64,000 nt of DNA from Chrysogorgia sp. JL179-B06 (Eukaryota; Cnidaria; Anthozoa; Scleralcyonacea; Chrysogorgiidae). Below are positions 43,001 through 55,000 of the stretch, piece after piece. The stretch is taken from positions 2,266,501 through 2,330,500 of the forward strand of contig JAYKKM010000144.1 in the NCBI GenBank assembly GCA_035772405.1. The letters run 5' to 3'. How positions within the stretch are numbered: position 1 is the stretch's first letter; each line of letters begins with the position of its first letter. The notes under the pieces were generated by a model that searched no databases, was not told the origin of the DNA, and worked only from the letters and a program-made list of their open reading frames with translations. Position numbers and translations under genes: made by a program.

Positions 43001-46000
43001 TATATGCAATTGTTTCTGAATGATTTTATAAAAATCATAGAATACGTTTGCTTGGGTCTCTAACGTGATCGAAACCCTCGTAAAGTAATAAAAACACTCG
43101 AGAAGTTGGGAAAGTACTCGCCTCGGCGGCTCGTGCTTCTTCCTTCACTTCTGTCGTGTTTTTATTACGTCACTCGGATTTCGATCACGTTATAGAGACC
43201 TAGCATACTAGATATACCATCGAAATTTAACATATTGTATATGTAATCTATGGATTCTCCTGAGAAAAATTGTAATATATCTTGTAAGACGAAAATTTCA
43301 TCTTCATAGACTTTTGTGATGTTAAAGTTTACGGAAGTGATGTCATAGCGGCCATCTATCAACATATTAAGTTGTGTTTAAAGGGTATGACAATAAAAAA
43401 TATTTTTGTCTTTGAAACGGTCATACGAGGGTTATCCAAGTAAATCAACATCACATATATGTTGCAAAACAACATCACTAATTTCGACAAAAGACATTCC
43501 TGTTTTCCACCATCTTTGATAATTTTTCGATATGCGTGTGACGTCACAAGCAGGGTAAAGTCAAAACTTTAGTCAGTCATAATTTCACGTATATAGTCCA
43601 AAACTTTTTGTGATTTTTGTGGATGCACAAGAGTCGTTTTGTTTACTTGGATTACCCTCGTATGATCGTTTGTTTATCAGAAAGGCAAAAATAATTTTTA
43701 TTGCCATATCCCTTTAATATACGGCATATGTTTTGGACTTTGAAACGACGTAACACTTCAGTCTTCCAGCTCAGGCTCAGTGTACTGATTGTATCTTATT
43801 GGATTCATCTCTGACGGATATCTTAATCCCTTCTGGTTTCAAAAACGTGTTTACTTTATACAGCTTTTTAAACATTGACCAATTTAGTCTTTCTTCATAT
43901 AGTGTACTTTATTAAACACTTATTTACTGCTACTGAAGGATATAGTGTATTTTGTGGCCCCGAGAATGCCGAAGAATGTTGCTAAGAGGAAACTGTATTG
44001 TTTCTAGGCGTACAGTAAACGTAGCACAAGAGAGTATGAGAGACAACGTTGAATAGACTCTGTACAAGTTTGAGGAAAATATAAAGCTTTTTAACGTTAT
44101 TATGGTTAAGCTAGAGTCGCCACCTACCTATATTAACAAGTCTTTTGATTGGTTGATTAAAACAATAAAACAATAGAATCAACCACAAAGAAACAAATGT
44201 CCTAACTCTAACCACTTTTGTTCCATGTAGCCAATCACAAAACCTGTTCATTTTACGTATGTATTTACCGTTAAGCTAACGTTAAAATTTACATATTACA
44301 AACATCCACATTCCTGTAAAATCAGGAGTTCTTATAAAACAATTCGAATTAATACAATTAATAATGTAATACATGTCGGCTAGAAGTTCACATGCAACAG
44401 TGACGTAATATATGAAACACGAGTAAGAGTTGTTTCATTAGGATATCCAAACACCGAGACGTTTGTTGAAAACCTCGGCTTCGCCTCAGTTTTTTTAACA
44501 AACTTCGAGGTGTTTGGATATCCTGTGAAACACTCTTCCGAGTGTTTCATATTACATCTCAAATAAATCAGTATTTTAAGAGAAAATCAAGGTGAAAGTT
44601 AGCTTAATTTATGTAATTTATCCCTCCGATATCCAAACCACCGTCTCGGTGCTGATTTCCTTTGTTTTCGGCTCATGAATTATTAACGAGTTTGAGATAC
44701 CCCGTTTGAAAAATCCTGTGTGCGCTTCTTGGTCTTTATTCCTAAATTTTTGTTTCTCATACAGTCGTTAAATGCTTTAAATGCTCTAACTTGTCATACA
44801 GTAGTTAAATGCTTTAAATGCTCTAACTTATCATACAGTAGTTAAATGCTTTAAATGCTCTAACTTATCATACAGTAGTTAAATGCTTTAAATGCTCTAA
44901 CTTATCATACAGTAGTTAAATGCTTTAAATGCTCTAACTTGTCATACAGTAGTTAAATGCTTTAAATCTCTTGTCATACAGTAGTTAAATGCTTTAAATG
45001 CTCTAACTTGTCATACAGTAGTTAAATGCTTTAAATGCTCTTGTCATACAGTAGTTAAATGCTTTAAATGCTCTAACTTATCATACAGTAGTTAAATGCT
45101 TTAAATGCTCTAACTTGTCATACAGTAGTTAAATGCTTTAAATGATCTAACTTGTCATACAGTAGTTAAATGCTTTAAATGCTCTAACTTATCATACAGT
45201 AGTTAAATGCTTTAAATGCTCTAACTTATCATACAGTAGTTAAATGCTTTAAATGCTCTAACTTGTCATACAGTAGTTAAATGCTTTAAATGATCTAACT
45301 TGTCATACAGTAGTTAAATGCTTTAAATCTCTTGTCATATAGTACAGTAGTTAAATGCTTTAAATGCTCTTGTCATACAGTAGTTAAATGCTTTAAATGC
45401 TCTTGTCATACAGTAGTTAAATGCTTTAAATGCTCTTGTCATACAGTAGTTAAATGCTTTAAATGCTCTTGTCATACAGTAGTTAAATGCTTTAAATGCT
45501 CTTGTCATACAGTACAGTAGTTAAATGCTTTAAATGCTCTTGTCATACAGTAGTTAAATGCTTTAAATGCTCTAACTTAGCATACAGTAGTTAAATGCTT
45601 TAAATGCTCTAACTTGTCATACAGTAGTTAAATGCTTTAAATGCTCTAACTTGTCATACAGTAGTTAAATGCTTTAAATGCTCTAACTTATCATACAGTA
45701 GTTAAATGCTTTAAATGCTCTAACTTATCATACAGTAGTTAAATGCTTTAAATGCTCTAACTTGTCATACAGTAGTTAAATGCTTTAAATGATCTAACTT
45801 GTCATACAGTAGTTAAATGCTTTAAATCTCTTGTCATATAGTACAGTAGTTAAATGCTTTAAATGCTCTTGTCATACAGTAGTTAAATGCTTTAAATGCT
45901 CTTGTCATACAGTAGTTAAATGCTTTAAATGCTCTTGTCATACAGTAGTTAAATGCTTTAAATGCTCTTGTCATACAGTAGTTAAATGCTTTAAATGCTC

Positions 46001-49000
46001 TTGTCATACAGTACAGTAGTTAAATGCTTTAAATGCTCTTGTCATACAGTAGTTAAATGCTTTAAATGCTCTTGTCATACAGTAGTTAAATGCTTTAAAT
46101 GCTCTTGTCATACAGTACAGTAGTTAAATGCTTTAAATGCTCTTGTCATACAGTACAGTAGTTAAATGCTTTAAATGCTCTTGTCATACAGTAGTTAAAT
46201 GCTTTAAATGCTCTTGTCATACAGTAGTTAAATGCTTTAAATGCTCTAACTTGTCATACAGTAGTTAAATGCTTTAAATGCTCTAACTTATCATACAGTA
46301 GTTAAATGCTTTAAATGCTCTAACTTATCATACAGTAGTTAAATGCTTTAAATGCTCTAACTTGTCATACAGTAGTTAAATGCTTTAAATGATCTAACTT
46401 GTCATACAGTAGTTAAATGCTTTAAATGCTCTAACTTATCATACAGTAGTTAAATGCTTTAAATGCTCTAACTTGTCATACAGTAGTTAAATGCTTTAAA
46501 TGCTCTAACTTGTCATACAGTAGTTAAATGCTTTAAATGATCTAACTTGTCATACAGTAGTTAAATGCTTTAAATCTCTTGTCATATAGTACAGTAGTTA
46601 AATGCTTTAAATGCTCTTGTCATACAGTAGTTAAATGCTTTAAATGCTCTTGTCATACAGTAGTTAAATGCTTTAAATGCTCTTGTCATACAGTAGTTAA
46701 ATGCTTTAAATGCTCTTGTCATACAGTAGTTAAATGCTTTAAATGCTCTTGTCATACAGTAGTTAAATGCTTTAAATGCTCTTGTCATACAGTACAGTAG
46801 TTAAATGCTGTGCATGATTTGAATGCTTGTTTGATAATCAAGCCTGGAAATAATTATTTTAGAATGACCAGCACAAATGAATTTGTAACGGACATACAAA
46901 CGTTTGTACCTGTCACGGTGCGCTAAGTTTTGAAATGTTACACTAAGTTGTAACGTCTCTAAACCTAGCACAACGTCTCAAACTTAACGTAACGTTTCAA
47001 ACTTTGCGTAACGTCTCCAAACTTAGTGTAACGTCTCATAACATAACACAATATCTCCAAACTTAGCGTAACGTCTCATAACTTAGCGCAATGTCTCCAA
47101 AGCCTTAGCATAATCAGGTCTCCAAACTTAGCGTAATGTCTCAAAACTTAGCGTAATGTCTCTCATTGAGATTGTACAACACAAAATCTAAAGCAGAGTC
47201 CATTCAACACAAAAATGTTTAACTTTCACAAAAAGTTGAGTTATCTTCGGACAAGATGAGCATCGGACAAAATGATAGACCGAATTAATACTGTAACTTC
47301 AAATCTCTAGAAATGGAAAATTTGTACCGGACAATGTCCGTCACCGGCCGCTAATATTCAGGCTTGTTGATAATTCATTGTAGATGCTAGCAAGCTCAAG
47401 AAAGCGACTTGGCGACTCCACAAATAATTTGGTAGTAAGTATATCATTTTGACTTCAATTATTTGAATTAGGGGGAAATTTGGTTTAGTTTGAGAAATAT
47501 TTAGCCAGGATTAGGGTTAGGGTTTGTATACAGATCTGTATATTGCGTATGTATACAGACAGCAATAAGAAGATTTGTGTACAGACAGCATTTGCGATGA
47601 CTAGCCGACTGCGTGAGAATGCCGAACGACGCTTTATAAAACAAACGCTGTTTTACGAACTGCTTTACAATAACTTACAATGTCAAAGCTTACACAAATA
47701 AAAAGTCAAATTTAAATTGTTACCCGTTTCTTGGATATGTTTCGTCAATATCAAGTCCATTCTTCAAACATGCAAATAAATTCAGGGCTCAAGGGGGGTG
47801 CAGCAGCTACTGTATTTCCTCGCTAAAACAATTAACTCTATTTTACTCCATTTTACTTTTACCAAGCGGAGTAGACTTTTAAGAGTAATTCAACATTTTA
47901 AAAAGAAACAGTACGCCTAGGAAACATTGGCCGCCATGTAAAACCGCGCGCTCACCCCAGTAGTTTTGCACCCCCTGCAAGATGGCGCCGTTTACCTTGA
48001 AAGGGCCAATTCAAACTCGATAAATATGAAGGACTTTGGTCTTTTGTTATGGATTTAAATATTATTATTATACAATGACTACTACTACCATAATTCCTTG
48101 CGAGATTTCCTTTCTCATGTTAATGTTAAACTCCCTCTGGGAGACGGAAAACAATTGCCCAACTTAACATCACAAAAGATATACCGAAAAGGATTCTGGT
48201 AGTAGTAATGACTAATAGATTCATGCGTCATAATGGGTAAGGTCTATTGTCTTTACGTGGCTTACTTCCTAAACTCCCTAAAGGTTTCTACATTTATAAT
48301 TGTATAATAAAACAATTATTGGATTCGGCTTACACATGATGATCAATAATGATCCAGACCTCTGTCAATGTTCTCAGCCTTCGGCTTTGGAAGATAACAT
48401 TGACCTCGGTCTCGATAATTCTTGATATACTCAGCCTCATCCAATAATTGTTTAATGTCCGTTGTCTAGGTCAGTTAAACTAACGAATTTAGTAGAAAAA
48501 CTCTAAAATGAGGAAATGGATCTCATTGTCCCTTTAACTCTTTCCTGTCCGGCCCAGTCAAAAGCGGTCATAGAAGACCCCCAAAGTCGTCAATCGAAAA
48601 ACACGGCACACGGTAACGCAAGATTAAAAATTGAAATTCGACAAGCGCCAGGGACATGAGATCCACTCACACGCCAAATTTGATTTGATTTCATAAACAA
48701 CTCTGCGATTGGTTGCATTTTGAATTTTCATGATGCTACGCGGGCGAGCAAGATGGCCTTTTCTAGAAAAATGGAAGTTTTTCAACCTGATTTATGATAA
48801 TTAATGCTAATTTATATTAACATAATGTGTCTTGTTCGGAAAATTCAAAAGCATTGGTAACAGCCGGTTTCTTGGGCTTTCAGAAAAGGTATAGGTTTCG
48901 CAACAGTTATGGATATTTCCAGAGATATCAATAGAACAAAGAGGTCGTTCAATTTTGGATGTTTTTCAGCCGGACAGGAAAGAGTAATATTTAGCAGTGT

Positions 49001-52000
49001 AATATTTAGCAATATTTAACCGAGTGATATTTAGCAGCTCTGCTTTATAAATACATAAAAATATTGATAGGTAAAATTTGATTGTAGTACCCTACAATCA
49101 AATTTTACCTATCGATATTTTTATGTATTTATAAAGCAGAGCTGCTAAATATTACTCGGTCGAACCCGTTTTGCGATTCGACGATGGCAAGTATTATTTT
49201 TCTGACTCCGAATCTGGAGTTGTTACGTCCGCCATTAATCGATCATGTTTCTGACCAGCGTAACGAAGTGACGTCAGATTCTCAACGCGAAGACTCCAAA
49301 TGGCTAATTCTTCAAGCAAATCCATAGTGATCAAATTATTCGTCTGAAAGGCTGGATATTTCATCTACTTCTCGAAGAAAACAAGAAATAACCTCGACTG
49401 AAATTCAGGCGTAGCATTGAGAATCTGATGTCACAAAGAATATTCCCTTTTGAAATTGTGGGCTCACTTGGAACACGTTCTTAGTAATGGTGGCCTAAAT
49501 GGTAGTGATCTCAGAGCTCAAAAGATTTACTTCAAAATACCATTTTTTAGTTGTTTTTTTACGTCGATGATCACTTTCGACCCTGAAATACTATTCTATG
49601 CTAAAGAAAATCTAAATACGAGGGGTGCATTTTCATCGTAGTGCCACTTTAAACAGCGTTGATATCCTACAGGGAACAAAAACAACAAACGAATAGTGAT
49701 CACTAGAAAGTATAGTTTAAAATAAGATTTCCCTGGAAAGACTGGAAACTGGTTGTTCCAGGGTTAGTAGGAAGGTTAGTACAAGGGTTAATATTAGGGT
49801 AACGGTAAGTATAAAGGTTTATATTTTAGTTAGTATCAACTTCTTATTAACCTCGACCGCTTGGTCATTACGGGAAAATATCAGACCTCGGTCGAGGTTA
49901 ATAAGAGGTTTATTATATGGCATGGCTTTTTTAAAACAACATACTTTACATACATTTTGAGTGCCAGAATCGTCATTTTCAATCTTGTTCTTGTTCTTCT
50001 ATTGCTTTCATGATAGTAAGACTCTCATTTAGATTGTTCATCGTCCGACTCGTAAATGATTTAGTGCTTAATTTACTAAATTCGTTCAATTTTTGCTGCT
50101 TTTCAAAGTTTCCTATCGTTGTTCGCTCCTTTGTAAACAAAATGACTGACAAAATCGGTAATCCGGTCCGGTCCATTTCGGGAAATAACGGACCGGCTCG
50201 TGACGTGTCTCAGCCAATCAGAGCATGCAATTTCACCGGAAGTAGCTTGTGCCATATAATAAAAAGGGTTATTATTCAAACCTTTATACTAAACCTCGCC
50301 CTAATATTAACCCTCATACTAAGGGGCGGACCATTAAGTGATGGGGGGTGGGACTTTTTCAGCTTGCACGAATGCTTGTGCAGGATTATTTTTTTATTGT
50401 CTAATCCTTTGCATGAATTATTTTTATTACACATACCAACCCCAAAAGGTGATGAACTGCCGAGAAACTGAGTAACGATAAACTGTCATTTCAAGTGGAG
50501 CCCTTCATTAGAGTAAAAACAAACATTTTTGTAAAAACAAATATTTTTGACATTCGAAATGTCAGGGGAAAATGTTTAATATTGCAGAGGCCAGAAGTGC
50601 TTTTCCGGCGATTTCTGATAAGAATTTTTGCGAAATTAGGGCACCACGCCATTGCTAAAAATGCACGATTACAAAGGGGCATCAAGATTATGAAACACTT
50701 TAATATAAACTCAGATGTAGTACCGGAACCAATATATACACTTTAGCCTTTAGGCATCTTCATACATATCACTTCGACTTCTTCGTCTTGACGTGGTAAA
50801 AAACAGAAAACACTTGTTTTCTCTCCCTGGATCCGCCACTGGTACATGGCATATGTACAGTTTTGAGTAGAATTAAAATATACTATTCTCTTTAACTTAA
50901 CTTTAATAATAATGCCTCTCTGGGCATCTCAAAAATATTACAAAAAATATTTACATATGCGGAAACTATTCAGTTAAAAATTTAGATTAGATCAAAATAG
51001 TTCGATGGTTAATTAAAAACTTTTACAACCTCCTAAAAATTTCTTGCGACAGTTCCCAAAATCCACTGTGATTGACTCTACCTATACTGTCCATTTTATG
51101 TAGTTCTAACTTGGACTTAAAATCAATTATGGAATTCGCCTCCTTGACAAACGTTGGCAACATGTTCCAATATTTAATGCATCTTTATTCTTGCAATATA
51201 ATATGTTGTTGGTTTGCAGTGAATGTATGCTATTGCACGAGCTATTCAATTTAGTGTAAATCACTATGGTATAGTGATTTACACTAATAGATGTATATTA
51301 TCATTTAATATAAGAATTAAAGACCATTATCAACATCATTTTGACTTATGGTTTTCAGTATCGAGAATGTATTTGACTTCTAGTTTTCACCATGAGAAGG
51401 CTCTTCTCGAATTTTTTTTCTCAAACTTTCTTTGTGTATGAATATTTTTTTCGAGCACATTGCCTTGCACGAATTTGTTTTTGTCCCCCCCCCCCCCCCC
51501 CTAACCCTGGAACAACTAGTTTCAGTCTTTCCGCGGAAACCTTATTTTAAAGTATACTTTCTAGCAATCACCATAAACAAATATGTTGTATAGAACATGA
51601 AGAAAACCTAAAAAGAGTTCAAACACGCTGTGTAGCAATGTTCTTTTTGATACTGTATTAATTCCTTTTATTATTTATTTTTGTTCAGGAGGATCAAGGA
51701 AAGAAACAAGCCTTAAATTACACCTTAATTAATACACCTCTTGCCCTTCCCGCCAATTTTGCAACCATTGTTCAACCATCAGCATTTCAATCAACAACAT
51801 TTCAACCAACAACATTTCAACCAACAACATTTCAACCAACAACATTTCAATCAACAGCATTTCAATCAACAGCATTTCAACCAACAAATACCATGCAGTT
51901 TGCTCCTGCCTTTTTCTCCACTGGTATGTTGTTCAATTTATTTAAGTAATAAAAAACGTGTCGCGTGTGATTATGGAGTTATAGTGACACGAGAGATGCG

Positions 52001-55000
52001 TGTAAAACACGAGGCGATAGCCGAGTGTTTTGCTAGCTTCTCGAGTGCCATTATAACTCGATAATCACACAACGACAAAGTTTTTTTATTTCTTTTATAA
52101 AATAACACCATTAAATGTGTTAGGTCGTTTTGTGTTGCTGCTCCAAAACTCTGGAACGGCCTTCTTTTCTTCTATAAATAGTTTTAAAAGTTTGATCAAG
52201 ACCTTATTTAAGAAAGCTTATTGTATATAGCTGTAACTGTAAATATATTCCTTCTCAGTTGTTAATTTATTGTAATATTTTGTATATTTAACGCTCTTTA
52301 TGGAAGCGTTATTGACCTCCATGTCTGTAAACATGATTAGCGTTTCCAAAACAATAATTTAATGATTTGTTCAATAATTGTTATCTAATAATTGTCATCC
52401 AATAATTTTATCTTAAAATCTTTCGCAAAATATTACATAAGGTGCACTGAGTTTTTAGTCGTCGTTTACCCAACGCCAGGACCTTGTCCGGTGTCGCAAC
52501 ACCCCCACCCCACCCCCTAGCTCCGGGCCTGCATATCAGTCATACATGTATAAAAACATGGTTCGAAAATGATAGTGGAAGAGAGAGAGAGAGCTGTTGG
52601 CGTAATGTCTCTAAAACAGCGGTTTTAGGATATTGTATGGTTACCATGATAACCATTTATGATGAAAATCGTGTCCAGCAGTTTCTCTCAATGATTGCAA
52701 CCATGGTACCACAGACCATTTATTCAAACTAAATGTGTCTACTGTTCTTGGATACCACCTTGATATGCTACTTAATCTCTGAAAATGTTGCGTCACAAAG
52801 AAATGTTATATTACTTGTGTCATTTGTCATTTGTTATGGGTTTAAGCCTGGTTCACACGCGAGCATAATCATAAGGACAAAACAAAAGGCAAAACAACTA
52901 ATGAATGAAGTCAAGCCTGCGACATAAAGATGGACATAATCATAATCATAAGGAAAAGGCAAAACAAAGGAATGAAGTCAAGCCTGCGACATAAAGATGG
53001 ACATAATCATAATCATAAGGACAAGACAAAAGGCAAAACAACTAAGGAATTAAGTCAAGCCTGCGACATAAAGATGGACATAATCATAATCATAAGAAGC
53101 ATGAGCCAAACATAAGAATCATAAGGCAAGAGCAAAACAAAAGAGGAAACAAAGAAAAATTCTCGTTGTTTTGTCTTCGTACGCGTCCCAGAGGAAAAGT
53201 CATGCTTTGTTTTCGTTGCTTATGATTATGTCGCTCGTGTGAACCAGACTTTATTTTTTATGTAAAAAATAGAGTGCTGCGTAGACAGTGTTTTGAATAT
53301 ACAGAGTGTCCCAAAAAAAAGGCTACCTTTTCAAATTCAAATGAGCGTGTTAATTCAAACAACCTATTGTGTTTAATATCCCATGTGTATAAAACTGTGT
53401 GTTTTTACGCATTCGTAGTTCAAAAGCGATAATGAATTTTAAAGAACTACAATAGGTTGCTTGAATTAACATGCTAATTTGAATTTGAAAAGGTAGCCTT
53501 TTTTTGGGACACCCTGTATAGCAAAGTGAAAAGGTGGTAAACTGCCAAGATTTTTAGTGACGAAATACTGACGTTTCGAGCGGAGCCCTTCATCAGAGTA
53601 AGTCCCATGAAGGGCTCCGCTCGAAACGTCAGTATTTCGTCACTAAATTATTGGCAGTTTATTTGTTATGGGTTTATTGGTAATATTATCTTTAAGATAT
53701 TCTTTTATTGGTAATATTATCTTTAAGATATTCTTTTGTTGGTAATATTATCTTTAAGATATTCTTTTATTGGTAATATTATCTTTACGTTAAGATGTGA
53801 AAATACTTTGGAAACTTCACTAGGCATATTAATATATATTTTTCATCTCTTTCCTTTCTTTAGTTCCCTTATCAGTTCCTCAGTTTGCCTCAACAACTAC
53901 TACAGTACCATATGTCCATCCACAACTTCAACAGGTACAGTCAAGTGTTTGTTTATGATTCTTATATGATATAGTACTTCAAAAACTCATTAATAATTCA
54001 TGAAAAGATTACAGCCGAATTTCCCAACTTGAATCTCGATTTTCTCTTGAAATATGGATTTGTTTGAGAAGCAAGTTCTAACACTCGTAATTATTCATCC
54101 TCTGATTTATAAATACGGACAAACCGGTTAAAAAAACTTGGCTGCGCCTCGTATTTTCAACCTGCTTGTTTGTATTTAGAAATCAGACGAAGAACGCTTA
54201 CTCGTATCAGAACTATTACTTCAAAAATCATTAATAATTCATGAGGAAAACACAAAGGGAAATCATGACCGTATCATGTCTTTATACGGTGATAAAGATT
54301 CGTCCTGATTTACATAAACTTTTCCTTCGATTTTCTCGGCGAAATAGTTGGTAAACATGGTTTGTTTGATTGACTGTTGTTTCACCGATGTATTTTACAA
54401 GTGTTAACTTGACCTCCTCAAAGACACGTCATCCATGAAATTCAGAAGACCTTTCACATTCTTTATTTGACACAATTAATTATTTTTCATTTATTAACTC
54501 TATATGCTATTATCAAGTTAAACACTCGCATAGTTGGGGCACTGGGGTTCATTGTAGTCTAAACTAAAATGAGGAACATTGTGTTGGCTTTCAAACCTAT
54601 CGAATGATGAATGAATTCTGGATTAGTCTTTTCACACTACTCTGGCTTTAAAAAGTTTTTTGAACGTCACTGTAAAGTGCCACTACGATTAAATTTTTAC
54701 CTATCGATATTTTTACGTATTTATAAAGCAGAGCTGCTAAATATTACTCGGTCGAAACCGTTTTGCGATTAGACGATGGCAAGTATTATTTTTCTGACTC
54801 CGAATCTGGAGTTGTTATGTCCGCCATTAATCGTTCATGTTCCTGACCAGCGTAACAAAGTGACGTCAAATTCTCAACGCGAAGACTCCACATCGCTAAT
54901 TCTTCAAGTAAATCAAAGTCGTTTATTCAAATTCTTTATCTGAAAGGCTGAACATTTCATCTACTTCTCGAAGAAAACAAGTAACGTCGACTGAAATTCA

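Larger units (their letters stand above)
40432..51688 (+). other. muscleblind intron 4
   Basis: 11.3 kb. Contains the exon-end/donor array (40398-41520), an inserted LINE C-terminal fragment (40560-40866), inverted copies of one repeat (41538-41725 and 50060-50262), a second LINE 3' tail copy (about 42117-42300), TTAA element 43378-43717, palindrome 44407-44556, the TGCT satellite (44762-46806), the second CAAGCCTGG element (46839-47366), a palindrome and repeat copy (49022-49652) and unassigned AT-rich DNA. A C-run lies at about 51487-51502. Confidence 0.85.
51924..53863 (+). other. muscleblind intron 5
   Basis: 1.9 kb: hairpin element 51944-52100, LINE C-terminal fragment (about 52120-52345, plus; [15 protein letters not shown]), element 52844-53250, mariner-like MITE 53300-53518, hammerhead-like pair 53550-53645, and a 31-bp tandem repeat at about 53669-53786 ending about 78 bp before exon 6. 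Confidence 0.8.

Noticed and set aside
45332..46800. Frames encoding [11 protein letters not shown] repeats
   Set aside because: They arise because the short satellite unit is 33 bp, a multiple of three.
44762..46806. CRISPR-like regular repeat array
   Set aside because: Units are contiguous tandem repeats without unique spacers, in a eukaryotic intron; satellite DNA.
47505..47527. Telomere-like TTAGGG repeats
   Set aside because: Only about two adjacent units; too short to mean an interstitial telomere.
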